Source: Gordoniibacillus kamchatkensis (lineage in GTDB: Bacteria; Bacillota; Bacilli; Paenibacillales; NBRC-103111). From it: 58,242 nt of DNA. Both the position numbers and the translations under genes were made by a program. Where the stretch lies: positions 1-58,242 of the forward strand of contig NZ_JXAK01000047.1 in assembly GCF_000829455.1 (NCBI RefSeq), read 5' to 3'. Shown here piece by piece: positions 17,886 to 26,394 of this stretch. The stretch's first letter is position 1. Each line of letters begins with the position of its first letter. A model generated the notes under the pieces. That model saw only the letters and a program-made list of their open reading frames with translations. It ran no database searches and was not told where the DNA came from.

Positions 17886-18917
17886 TTACCCGTTGCTCGC
17901 AATCGGCGGCTGGAATACTTGTTTGGCCCGCGGATCGTGCAGCCAGCAGGCTGACGAATGGGTCGCGGAATGGGCCGTCCGCTCCGGCGCGTGCGCTCCG
18001 CACACCTCCATCGCATTGCTGCAGCGCGCGGCAAAAGCGCACCCTCGAGGCGGCGCGAACAGATCCGGCGGCGTGCCCGGAATCGGGGTGAGCGGCTTGG
18101 AACGGTCCGTGTCGAGGCGCGGCATGGACGCCAGCAGCCCTTTCGTATACGGGTGCTGCGGGTGCCGGAACAGCTCGTCCACCGTGCCGCTTTCCACAAT
18201 TTCCCCGGCGTACATGACGTTGACGCGGTCGGCCATGTTGGCGACAACGCCGAGATCGTGCGTAATGATGATGATCGCGACGCCGGTTTTCTCCTGCAGC
18301 ATGCGGAACAGGTCGATGATTTGCGCCTGAATCGTCACGTCCAGCGCCGTTGTCGGCTCGTCGGCGATAAGCACGGACGGGCTGCATACCGCCGCCATCG
18401 CGATCATGATGCGCTGCCTCATGCCGCCGCTGAATTCGTGCAAGTGCTGCTTCAGCCGCGTCTCGGGGCTGGTGATGCCGACAAGCCCGAGCATTTCGAT
18501 CGCTTGCTTGCGCGCTTCGGCGCGGCTTATTTTCCGGTGGCGGATGATGCCTTCCATAATTTGCTCGCCGATTGTAATTGTCGGATTCAGGGCGGTCATC
18601 GCATCCTGGAAAATCATCGAAATTTCCGAGCCTCGCAGCTCGCGCATTTGTTTCTCGCTCAGCCCGGTCAATTCCTGGCCCTTGAAGCGGATGCTGCCTT
18701 GGCGAATGCTGGCGCTATGCTCGGGAAGGAGGCGCATCATGCTGCGCGCGGTAACGCTTTTGCCGCAGCCGGATTCGCCGACGATAGCCAGCGTCTCGCC
18801 TTCGCGCAGCGTGAAGCTGACGCCGCGGACCGCCTTGACTTCGCCGCCGAACGTTTTGAAGGAGACGTGGAGATTATCCACTTCGAGCAGAACGTCGGGT
18901 GTGCTTTTGAATGTCAT
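17886..18917 (-). CDS. dppD: Peptide ABC transporter ATP-binding protein
   Basis: 343 aa. Walker A GESGCGKS (~residues 48-55), Q-loop in SMIFQDAMTALNP, signature SGGMRQR, Walker B VLIADEPT, and H-loop ITHDLGVV. The C-terminal oligo_HPY extension has the conserved cysteine cluster (CAFAARCSNAMEVCG and a later Cys). It is the only ATPase in the locus. Bacillus has a second one (YkfD) at the end of its ykf operon; none is seen here, so DppD may act as a homodimer or pair with an ATPase encoded elsewhere. Confidence 0.95.
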   Translation of the reverse strand: MTFKSTPDVLLEVDNLHVSFKTFGGEVKAVRGVSFTLREGETLAIVGESGCGKSVTARSMMRLLPEHSASIRQGSIRFKGQELTGLSEKQMRELRGSEISMIFQDAMTALNPTITIGEQIMEGIIRHRKISRAEARKQAIEMLGLVGITSPETRLKQHLHEFSGGMRQRIMIAMAAVCSPSVLIADEPTTALDVTIQAQIIDLFRMLQEKTGVAIIIITHDLGVVANMADRVNVMYAGEIVESGTVDELFRHPQHPYTKGLLASMPRLDTDRSKPLTPIPGTPPDLFAPPRGCAFAARCSNAMEVCGAHAPERTAHSATHSSACWLHDPRAKQVFQPPIASNG

Positions 18918-18923
18918 TCGGCT

Positions 18924-19841
18924 CTACCTCCTCTGCTTCGGGTTGAAGGCGTCCTGCAAGCCGTCGCCTACGAGATTGAAAGCCAGCATCGTAACCGAAA
19001 TGAAGAACGCCGGGAAAAACAGCCGCCACCAATGGCCGGACAAAATCGTCGGCAAGCCGTCGTTGGCCATCGCCCCCCAGCTCGCCAGCGGCGGCTGAAT
19101 GCCGAGGCCGAGGAAGCTGAGGAACGCCTCGGCGAAAATCGCCGAAGGAACGGAGAACGTCACCTGCACGATAATGACGCCGAGCGCGTTGGGCAGCAGA
19201 TGCTTGCGGATAATGTAGCCGGCGCTGCCGCCGAGCGATCGCGCCGCAAGCACGTACTCGGCCGACTTCAGGCTGAGCACTTGCCCGCGCACGATGCGGG
19301 CCATGCCGGTCCAGCCGGTGGCGCTGAGCGCGACGATAATCGTCAGGAGACCGGGACCCATCACGACCATGAGCAATATGACGATGAGCAAGTAAGGGAT
19401 GCCGTACAGCAGATCGACAAAGCGCATCATGATATTGTCGACACGCCCTCCCAGGTAGCCGGAAATGCCGCCGTACACCATGCCGATGAGCAAATCGATA
19501 AGCGCCGCCATCAGCCCGATGAACAGCGAGATGCGGGCGCCGTACAGGATGCGGGCGTAGACGTCGCGGCCGAGATCGTCGGTGCCGAACCAGTGCACGG
19601 CCGAAGGCTTCTGGTTCGCGTCGAGCAGCGATTGCTTCGAATAGCTTTGATCCGTCAAGCTCGGGCCGAAAATGGCCAGCAGCGCAACGAGGACGATGAC
19701 GATCAGGCCCAGCATGGCCAGCTTGTTGCTCAGCAGCCGGTGCCACGCTTCCTGCCAGAACGACAGGCGCGGCCGTACAATCGCTTCCGAAGCTTCCGCG
19801 CTCTTCGCCATAGGAACAAATAAAGAATCCGGGACGCTCAC
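18924..19841 (-). CDS. dppC: Peptide ABC transporter permease
   Basis: 305 aa. An N-terminal extension is followed by the OppC_N helix (LLSNKLAMLGLIVIVLVALLA) and five more helices. The EAA-like loop EYVLAARSLGGSAGYIIRKHLLPN is clear. GTG start at 19841 with AAGGAGGG seven bases upstream. One base separates it from the dppB stop and six from dppD, a tight operon. Forms the membrane pore with DppB. Confidence 0.95.
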   Translation of the reverse strand: MSVPDSLFVPMAKSAEASEAIVRPRLSFWQEAWHRLLSNKLAMLGLIVIVLVALLAIFGPSLTDQSYSKQSLLDANQKPSAVHWFGTDDLGRDVYARILYGARISLFIGLMAALIDLLIGMVYGGISGYLGGRVDNIMMRFVDLLYGIPYLLIVILLMVVMGPGLLTIIVALSATGWTGMARIVRGQVLSLKSAEYVLAARSLGGSAGYIIRKHLLPNALGVIIVQVTFSVPSAIFAEAFLSFLGLGIQPPLASWGAMANDGLPTILSGHWWRLFFPAFFISVTMLAFNLVGDGLQDAFNPKQRR

Positions 19842-19842
19842 G

Positions 19843-20775
19843 TTAACCCTCCTTCTTGTGCAGCTTGATGCGGGGATCGATGAGGCCGTAGGCGATGTCC
19901 ACCACGAACATCATGAAGACGAGAAGCGCGCTGTAAAATACGGTCGTGCCCATAATGAGCGAATAGTCGCGGTTGTTGATGCCGTCGACGAAATATTTGC
20001 CCATGCCCGGTATGGCGAAAATTTTCTCGATGACGAAGCTCCCCGTCAGCACGTTCGCCACCAGGGCGCCGAGCAGCGTCACGACCGGCAAAATCGCATT
20101 GCGCAGCGCATGCTTGATTACGATCGTCGCCGGCGACAGCCCTTTGGCCCGCGCCGTTTCGATATAATCGGCCGTCAGCACTTCGAGCATGTTAGCCCTG
20201 GTCATTCTGGCGATGAGCGCCAGCGGACCGGTCGAGAGCGCAAGCGCAGGCAGGATCACGTGCTTCCAGCTGCCCCACGTCGCTACCGGCAGCAGCTTCC
20301 AGTCGACCGCCACGTATTTGATCAGCAGCGTTGCGACGATGAAGTTGGGCACGGCGATACCGATCACGGCGAACACCATCGCGGCATAATCGATCAGCCG
20401 GTTGTGCCGTAGCGCCGCTATCGTCCCGAGCGCAATGCCCGAGATGACGGCGAAAGCGATCGACACCATGCCGAGCTGGAACGAAACGGGGAATCCCCGG
20501 TCGATCATCGAATTGACCGTGTCGGGGAAATGGCCGATGGACGGCCCGAGATCGAGCGACAGCAGCGCCTTCAAATAAAGCCCGTATTGGGTAAGCAGCG
20601 GCTTGTCCAAATGGTAAAACGCCATCAAATTTTGCACGGCGGTCGGATTCGCGCCTTTGCCGTCTTTTTCGAACGGCGAGCCCGGCACCGCATGCATCAG
20701 GAAAAACGTAATCGTAATAATGAGCCACAGCGTGACGATCATCGAGACGAATCTGCGGACTATATACCTGGTCAT
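19843..20775 (-). CDS. dppB: Peptide ABC transporter permease
   Basis: 310 aa, six helices. It begins MTRYIVRRFVSMIVTLWLII, the standard DppB/OppB start, with the conserved PGSPF loop after helix 1. The EAA loop is DYIETARAKGLSPATIVIKHALRNA, and the C-terminus ends with DPRIKLHKKEG. Starts 15 bp after dppA. Together with DppC it forms the translocation path for the imported cell-wall peptides. Confidence 0.95.
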   Translation of the reverse strand: MTRYIVRRFVSMIVTLWLIITITFFLMHAVPGSPFEKDGKGANPTAVQNLMAFYHLDKPLLTQYGLYLKALLSLDLGPSIGHFPDTVNSMIDRGFPVSFQLGMVSIAFAVISGIALGTIAALRHNRLIDYAAMVFAVIGIAVPNFIVATLLIKYVAVDWKLLPVATWGSWKHVILPALALSTGPLALIARMTRANMLEVLTADYIETARAKGLSPATIVIKHALRNAILPVVTLLGALVANVLTGSFVIEKIFAIPGMGKYFVDGINNRDYSLIMGTTVFYSALLVFMMFVVDIAYGLIDPRIKLHKKEG

Positions 20776-20790
20776 GCCGTCACCCGCTTC

Positions 20791-21612
20791 TTAACAAAAT
20801 GCCGTTCTCATCGCCAGCTCCGTCATGACCAGCATCGCTTGGTAAGCTTCCAGAATGTTTTTGGCCTGGAACGTGACGACGGGGCTGTTCGCATCGATCG
20901 CCGTTCCCGGCATCAAGTGAGCCCATTCGGCCTGGCCGTAGTTGGCGAACTCGATCGACAGCACCGGATTCGCCGGCGGCACGAGCGGCTTCACGTCAGC
21001 GCGGTTCGCGAGCGCCTTCTTCGTCTTCGCCCGCAGCAGCTCGCCGCTTTTTTCCGGGGTAAGGCAAAGCGCCGACGTGCGCGAAATGTACTTCTTCACA
21101 ACCGCCGTCGTTACGCCCGGGATGAGCTCCTCCGCTTCGCGCGCCGTCTCGTCGTCGCCGGCCACGAGCAGCACCGGCACGCCGTAATGTCCTGCTACGA
21201 ATGCGTTAAAACCGAGCTCGCCGATCGCCGTATCGTTAATGTACATATTGCGCACGCCGAAAATCATCGTATGGCTCAGCACGCCTTTGCGGGCTGCGCG
21301 GGTATGGTACCCGAGAAAAGCTGCGCCCGCGAACGAAGCATCGAGCCCCTGCACCATGGAAAACGGCTTGACGTCGCCGGAAATGAGCTGCGCCTCCGGA
21401 TGAAGCCGCTCGATGAGCAAATTGTTCATTTTCGAATGGCTGTCGTTGACGACGACTTCCTTGCAGCCTTGTTCAAAAGCGGTGCCGATCACGTGATTCG
21501 CTTCGTCCGTCATGATGTGCTGGCCGCGGTTGTAATTGTACTGCCGCGAATCCACGAACGTAGGGTCTACAAGACCGGTAATGCCTTCCATATCGATCGA
21601 AATATACAGTTT
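20791..21612 (-). CDS. dppA: D-aminopeptidase, peptidase family M55
   Basis: 273 aa, almost exactly the Bacillus DppA length. All five zinc and catalytic residues known for DppA are at identical positions: Asp8 and Glu10 (SIDMEGITG), His60 (NDSHSK), His104 (LGYHTRA), Glu133 (TAIGELGFN), plus His115 (LSHT). It removes N-terminal D-amino acids from short peptides in the cytoplasm. A TTG start at 21612 is chosen because AGGAGG lies seven bases upstream and it gives the family's (M)KLYISIDMEG start. First gene of the dpp-ykf operon. Confidence 0.94.
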   Translation of the reverse strand, partial: KLYISIDMEGITGLVDPTFVDSRQYNYNRGQHIMTDEANHVIGTAFEQGCKEVVVNDSHSKMNNLLIERLHPEAQLISGDVKPFSMVQGLDASFAGAAFLGYHTRAARKGVLSHTMIFGVRNMYINDTAIGELGFNAFVAGHYGVPVLLVAGDDETAREAEELIPGVTTAVVKKYISRTSALCLTPEKSGELLRAKTKKALANRADVKPLVPPANPVLSIEFANYGQAEWAHLMPGTAIDANSPVVTFQAKNILEAYQAMLVMTELAMRTAFC

Positions 21613-21643
21613 CAAAGGGATTCCTCCTGTGCGATTGGAATAG

Positions 21644-21717
21644 AAAAACCCAGACAAACGGCTCTAAAGGAGCGCCATGCTACCATGTGCATCCTCGATC
21701 GCCATCTGCTGGGTTTT
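21644..21717 (-). terminator. Long hairpin with U-run before dppA (terminator or leader attenuator)
   Basis: AAAACCCAG (minus, 21717-21709) pairs exactly with CTGGGTTTT (21653-21645), enclosing about 55 nt that can form smaller stems (including a GCTC/GAGC hairpin), and the right arm runs into a U-tract. It lies between the DUF3870 stop and dppA. It may simply terminate the upstream gene, but the big structured loop also fits a leader that controls dpp transcription. I recognise no known riboswitch class. Confidence 0.5.
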
Positions 21718-21764
21718 ATTTACGGGTATGTCGCTTATGTCGCCATACGGATAAATAAAGCAGC

Positions 21765-22118
21765 TTACACTGTGCCGGAAGGCTCGGAGCCCGGATCTTC
21801 GCGACTGTTCAGTGCCGATTTGTATTTTTTTTGCGCATCCTTGTATGCCACGATCAGCGCTTTCTGCGAGGAACCGTGATAGCGGCGGCGGATTTCGGCG
21901 GCTACGGTGTCGAACAGAAGCATATTGTGGCCGATAAAGATGGAGCGGACAAACTCCGAAGTGAGCGGAATCGTGGACGAGCAGCCGGCGTCGATAATTT
22001 TGTGGCTTGTCGTATCGACGACGAGTCCGATAAAAAAGGCGCTGAACTGCTGGGTGATCGGATTGTTCACGGACGCTTGCGCATCGCCGATCACATAAAT
22101 CGTATCTTTGTCGTACAA
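21765..22118 (-). CDS. DUF3870 domain protein
   Basis: About 117 aa from a TTG at 22118 (AAGGAG twelve bases upstream, somewhat far). The core KDTIYVIGDAQASVNNPITQQFSAFFIG, then DAGCSSTIPLTSEFVRSIF, matches the DUF3870 family of uncharacterised small proteins, often next to amidohydrolase or peptidase genes. The conserved domain begins almost at this start. The reading frame is open to 22238, but those extra 40 residues look like translated promoter DNA and include a cre-like palindrome, so I reject the longer form. Function unknown. It lies upstream of dppA, in the same direction. Confidence 0.75.
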   Translation of the reverse strand: MYDKDTIYVIGDAQASVNNPITQQFSAFFIGLVVDTTSHKIIDAGCSSTIPLTSEFVRSIFIGHNMLLFDTVAAEIRRRYHGSSQKALIVAYKDAQKKYKSALNSREDPGSEPSGTV

Positions 22119-22174
22119 CGTCTGTCCACTCTCCTTGTCAGCATTTTGTACGGTTTCCGCACGGGATGTGGGAA

Positions 22175-22188
22175 GGGAAACGCTTCCC
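22175..22188. promoter_or_regulatory. cre/LacI-type operator upstream of the DUF3870 gene
   Basis: GGGAAACGCTTCCC is a near-perfect palindrome with the CG centre typical of LacI/CcpA-family operators, about 57 bp upstream of the TTG start. Its presence supports the shorter gene model. Confidence 0.4.
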
Positions 22189-22289
22189 ACGACCGGTGGA
22201 TGCCAAAACGCCAACGGCGGTGTAATATAGTCTAACATTGCAATAACATGTTGTAAATAACGAATGTTTTCCTGCCGATTGACCTGGTG

Positions 22290-23444
22290 TTATTGGATAA
22301 AGACGTCATACAGCAATCGGGCCAGCTCTTCCTCCGCCTCAAAATATACTCCTTGCCCTTTGCGCTGGACAAGCCCGTTCATGATAAGAATGAAGCCCCA
22401 ACGTTCCCGCTCGTGGAAATACATGTCGCTGAGCAGACCGTATGCGTCTCCGGCATGCCCTATCAATCTGTGCCCGGGAATCAGGTCGTCCGTTAGTTGG
22501 AACTGGAGCCCGCTATTGCGGAAAAATCCTTCGCTTCGGTACCCTGTCCAATGAGCTTGGTGCATGAGCTCGGCGGTTTCCGGCTGCAGGATTCGCACGC
22601 CTTCCCGCTCGCCTTTGTTCGCGTGCGCTTCGAGAAACCGGGTCAAGTCGCGCACGCTCGTTCTGAGTCCGCCTTGCGGGCTGAACAGCGCGCCGTTCGT
22701 GCCCGGCACATAGCCGCTGTAATCGATAGGATCCGGCTTCTTGCCCTGGTAATCGTCCGTACTGACGGCGAAGGAGTCTGTTTCTTGCGCATATTCGTAT
22801 AGCGTGGCGATATCGTCCGTATGCTCGAAATATTGGATGTTGAAGCTGGTCTCGTTCATTTGCAGCGGCTCGAACAGATGGTTGCGGCAGTACAAGTCGA
22901 AACGCTCTCGCGAAAGCTTCTCCACGACCGTCGCCAAAATGACGGCGCCGACGTTCGAATATTCGAACCGGCTCGGGTCGCCCGGCTCTCCGTCGCCCCA
23001 GAGGCGGTCCGTATAGTAAGTTCCGCCCGGCAACAGCAATTCCGTAAGCTTGATCTTGGGCGGATTTTCGCTGCGCGAATCGACGACAAACCGCACGTAT
23101 TCGTCCTGCAGGCCGGACGTATGAGTCATCATATGTTTCAGCGTTATCGGCGAGTTCGGATGATTCGGGTTGCGGACCGGAAAACCGAGAATGTCGCCGA
23201 CGTCCTGGTCGATGCTGCACAAGCCCTTTTCCGCAAGCTGCATGACCGCCGTCGCGACTACCGTCTTCGATATGGAGGCGATCCGGAACGCGGAATGGTC
23301 CGTAACCGGTATGCGTCCGGCGATATTCGCCCATCCGTAGCCGCCGCTCCACACTTGGTGCCCTTCCTTCATAACAGAGGCGGCGAGCCCGACGATCCGG
23401 TGCTTGTCCAGCAGCTGCCGGATGCGTTCATCCAAGTAATTCAA
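22290..23444 (-). CDS. Serine hydrolase, class C beta-lactamase/esterase family
   Basis: 384 aa without a signal peptide, so probably cytoplasmic and more like an EstB-type esterase or D-peptidase than a true beta-lactamase. Motif 1 is ASISK with nucleophile Ser57 and Lys60, motif 2 is the YSN of FEYSNVG, and the HTSGL loop is present. The third-motif region reads IGHAGD instead of KTG, as in many family esterases. TTG start with AAGGGGG six bases upstream. Monocistronic, in a loose group of housekeeping genes; could act on a D-amino-acid peptide or ester. Confidence 0.88.
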   Translation of the reverse strand: MNYLDERIRQLLDKHRIVGLAASVMKEGHQVWSGGYGWANIAGRIPVTDHSAFRIASISKTVVATAVMQLAEKGLCSIDQDVGDILGFPVRNPNHPNSPITLKHMMTHTSGLQDEYVRFVVDSRSENPPKIKLTELLLPGGTYYTDRLWGDGEPGDPSRFEYSNVGAVILATVVEKLSRERFDLYCRNHLFEPLQMNETSFNIQYFEHTDDIATLYEYAQETDSFAVSTDDYQGKKPDPIDYSGYVPGTNGALFSPQGGLRTSVRDLTRFLEAHANKGEREGVRILQPETAELMHQAHWTGYRSEGFFRNSGLQFQLTDDLIPGHRLIGHAGDAYGLLSDMYFHERERWGFILIMNGLVQRKGQGVYFEAEEELARLLYDVFIQ

Positions 23445-23554
23445 GGTGGGCCCCCTTCGTCAAGCTATGTATGTAAAGCAAATATGAAGTTTTACTTCTA
23501 TTATAAACAAGTATGTCGGCACTGGGTAGCATTTTTTGCGGCTGTAGAATTCCT

Positions 23555-24022
23555 TTATATGGGGGAGATGTCCGATTTTGGTTCCTGCGCTGATCGAACG
23601 GACGCCAGCACCTTTGCCGCCCGCGCCACACTTTCTTTCGTCCACGCCGGTGTTCGCGGATCATTCATGACTTCGTCGTACGTCATCCAGTAGACCGCCT
23701 CGACCTCATCGGGGCTTTTGCAGCACGCGGTTCCGGCGCCGTCTTCGCACAAGAAAACGACATTGACGACATGTTGCCCGCGATCCGTAACGAACGAAGA
23801 GCTGTACACATAGTGCACGGTTTCCTTGATCTCGATGCCAACCTCTTCGAAAATTTCCCGTTTCACGGTTTTCTCCAAAATGTCGGCTGTGGGTCCGTCC
23901 GCATCCGCCTTGCCGCCGACAAGCGACAACGTTCCTCCGGCATGATCTTCCTTGGCGCTGCGCTTGATGATCAGCCATCGGTCATCATGGACGACCGCAC
24001 CCTCGACATTGACGATGAACAA
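23555..24022 (-). CDS. NUDIX hydrolase
   Basis: 155 aa. The NUDIX box is nearly complete: GGKADADGPTADILEKTVKR continuing into EIFEEVGIE, with the REIFEEVG metal-binding segment intact; the spacing before it is two to three residues longer than the classic GX5EX7REUXEEXGU. TTG start with AAGGAGG seven bases upstream. Family members hydrolyse nucleoside diphosphates linked to another moiety; the substrate cannot be told from sequence. A domain after the box contains WMTYDEVMNDPRTPAWTK, usual for MutT-like proteins. Confidence 0.88.
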   Translation of the reverse strand: MFIVNVEGAVVHDDRWLIIKRSAKEDHAGGTLSLVGGKADADGPTADILEKTVKREIFEEVGIEIKETVHYVYSSSFVTDRGQHVVNVVFLCEDGAGTACCKSPDEVEAVYWMTYDEVMNDPRTPAWTKESVARAAKVLASVRSAQEPKSDISPI

Positions 24023-24127
24023 TTGTTTTCCTCCTTGCGATAGAGTTGCTGCAATTTCATTATAATTCTTGTGTCCTCGTGCCGGGAGTGGCTGTACTTT
24101 TCATGGCGATTCTGTTGCGGGGCTCAT

Positions 24128-25087
24128 TTAACTTTTGCCAATCACAAATTTCAAGAGAAGCCAGCAAACAAGGACAGACAGCCAGGAAATAAAGCCGAAC
24201 ACCATGACGATCCGGTTCTCGCTCCAGCCGTACTTGAGGCTGAAGTGGAAATGGATAGGCGTCATCCGGAACAGCCGCAGCTTCGTCCGCTTGTAGTACC
24301 ACACCTGCAGGATGACCGAAAGCTGTTCCGCCAAATATACCGAAAACAGGATCGGGATCAAAATCTCGACCTTCTCGATAACAGCCAAAAAAGAAAGGGA
24401 GCCTCCGATCGCCATCGATCCGGTATCGCCCATAAACGCTCGCGCGGGATAAATATTGTAAAGAAACAGGCCCAGCAGACAGCCGATCATGACGAGCGAA
24501 AACGTCTGTACTTCAGGTTTGTCGGAAATCAAGAAAAAGAAAAAATAAGTCGGGATCGCAACATTGATCAATAGCCCGTCCAGTCCGTCCGTAAAATTGA
24601 TGGCATTCGCAGAGCCAACGATGAAGAGCAGCATGATGATGATATATACGTATATGGGCAGATGCAGCTGGAACCCGTGGAACAGCGTAATGTCGCTGGT
24701 CAGCGAGAACCAACGGAACAATATGAACAGCAGCACGGCGGTAAACGCGAATTGAAACACCAGTTTCGTACGCCCGGAAATACCTGACGGGTCTTGCCAC
24801 GCGGCCTTTTTGAAATCGTCCATAAAGCCGACCGAGCTGAACAGAAGGAATGTGGCACATAACAAAACCGTCAGAGGTGCGGGATGAAACTGCAGCGACA
24901 TTGCCACGCCGACAAGCAAAATGAGGCCAGCCATCAGCGGCGTCCCGCGCTTGGCCTGATGGTCGGGAGGCAGCTCCGCGCGAATCGGCTGCGTCAGTTT
25001 TAACGTGCGCAGCGCCCAAATGAGCAGCGGCGTGAACATCGCCACCAGCAAAAATGATAGACCGGATACACCCAAAATCCCGAACAT
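24128..25087 (-). CDS. MraY-family glycosyl-phosphoprenyl transferase (paralogue)
   Basis: 319 aa with about ten membrane helices. Conserved blocks match MraY: KRGTPLMAG, FMDDFKK (Asp pair), NAINFTDGLDGL and ARAFMGDTGS. The final cytoplasmic motif reads TPIHFHFSLKYGWSE, whereas canonical MraY has three adjacent His residues (PIHHHFE). It stands alone, not in a division/cell-wall cluster. Either it is a functional second phospho-MurNAc-pentapeptide transferase with a changed His motif, or it transfers another UDP-sugar phosphate. Start uncertain: ATG at 25087 has only a weak ribosome-binding site; 25120 has none. Confidence 0.85.
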   Translation of the reverse strand: MFGILGVSGLSFLLVAMFTPLLIWALRTLKLTQPIRAELPPDHQAKRGTPLMAGLILLVGVAMSLQFHPAPLTVLLCATFLLFSSVGFMDDFKKAAWQDPSGISGRTKLVFQFAFTAVLLFILFRWFSLTSDITLFHGFQLHLPIYVYIIIMLLFIVGSANAINFTDGLDGLLINVAIPTYFFFFLISDKPEVQTFSLVMIGCLLGLFLYNIYPARAFMGDTGSMAIGGSLSFLAVIEKVEILIPILFSVYLAEQLSVILQVWYYKRTKLRLFRMTPIHFHFSLKYGWSENRIVMVFGFISWLSVLVCWLLLKFVIGKS

Positions 25088-25215
25088 GCATGAAACACCG
25101 CTTTCCGTACGGATGATCATTTTTTACTATTGTAATTCGCCGACGTGGACAAATATTCCTTTTCCCTGCGAAACAAACAGGGCTGCTCCAAAATCGCCGA
25201 CCTTCTCGATTCAGC

Positions 25216-25249
25216 AAAAAGGCACGAAGCCCCTACGGCTCCGTGCCTT
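25216..25249 (-). terminator. Terminator of the second sugar operon
   Basis: Arms 25219-25226 and 25242-25249 pair fully, with a four-bp inner stem, followed on the minus strand by UUUUU (25220-25216). Located 20 bp after the Gfo/Idh stop. Confidence 0.85.
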
Positions 25250-25270
25250 CCCATCTAAGCTCTTCTCTCG

Positions 25271-26370
25271 CTACAGCCTGATCGCCGTCGATACGGATGC
25301 GGCGGCGATTTCCTCCGCCGTCACTTCGCGGCCGAGCTTGTCGGACAAATAAATGCCTTCGCTGATCAGCATCGTGCTTAAGGCGATTCGCGCCGTCGGC
25401 AGCAGCTCGACCCTGCCTTGTAAGGCAGCGAGCCAGTGGTGCTGCGACGAGTCGTAGGCGTCCTGGTTGGCGCGGAGCTGGTGCCAGCGGTAATCCATCG
25501 CGTTCAAGTCGAAAGTAGCGTTCATATTCATATCGCTCAGCGTCGCATGATAACTGAACGGCGACAGGCGCACACCGCCCTGCGAGCCGACAATGCTGCT
25601 TCCTTCAAAGCCGTCAAGCTGGATCGCCCAAGCCTCGATAATGTCCAGCGTCGCTCCGCCGGAGAAGCGCACCAGCCGAGGCCGAGCTCCTCCACGTTGT
25701 AGCCGCTCGTCTCCCGGCGCGCCTCGTCCATATCCGTCTCCTGATACGTTTTGCCGCTCACCCGCTCCACCTGCGGCAGGCCAAGCAAATATACAATTTG
25801 CGAAATGTGGTAAATGCCCATATCGAACAGCGCGCCGCCGGCGGACACTTCTTTCCGCACGAACGACGGGGCGCCGTAGCCGTCCACGTAAGGCCGCCCG
25901 CGCCGGCGGAAGCCCGTCGACCGGGCATGGTACAGCTTGCCGAGCTTGCCATCGTCGATGAGCGCTTTGGCGGCCTTCGTCTCCTTCGAGTATAGGGTGG
26001 CGATCTGGATATGCAGCATCCGGCCCGTTTCCTCCGCGCATTCGAGCATCGCCTTGCCGTCCGCATACGAACCGGCAATCGGCTTCTCGCAATACACGTG
26101 CTTGCCTGCCCGCAGGGCGGCAATCGTCATCGGCGCATGAAAATTGTTATGCAGGCACACGTCGACGGCTTCGATGTCGTCCCGCGCCAGCAGCTCGCGG
26201 AAATCGGTGTAGCGGTGCGCAATGCCGTATTGGTCCGCGACGCGCCCGAGCTCCTGCTCGTTGACATCGGCCGCTGCGACAACCTGGACGCCTTCCAGCT
26301 TGGCGTATTCATCCAGATGATGCTTGCCGATTTGCCCGACGCCGATAATCCCGATCCGTTTCGGTTCCAT
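25271..26370 (-). pseudogene. Gfo/Idh/MocA-family oxidoreductase, frameshifted
   Basis: About 366 aa if restored. The N-terminal Rossmann fold starts [17 protein letters not shown], with the family catalytic EKPIAGS (Lys of the EKP motif) near residue 95 and the [13 protein letters not shown] segment later. Frame 1 goes wrong after [10 protein letters not shown] at about 25675; the next frame resumes with [22 protein letters not shown] and ends normally. One missing C restores the protein. NAD(P)-dependent sugar or inositol dehydrogenase, probably acting on the sugar imported by the operon. Error or recent mutation cannot be told apart. Confidence 0.85.
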
Positions 26371-26394
26371 GAAGAATTCCCCTCTCCTTGCGCG

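Noticed and set aside
17958-19823. 621-aa ORF on plus
   Set aside because: Antisense shadow of dppC and dppD, rich in Arg/His/Ala with no domain.
22119-22238. 40-codon N-terminal extension of the DUF3870 gene
   Set aside because: It translates promoter-like DNA containing a palindromic operator; the conserved domain starts at 22118.
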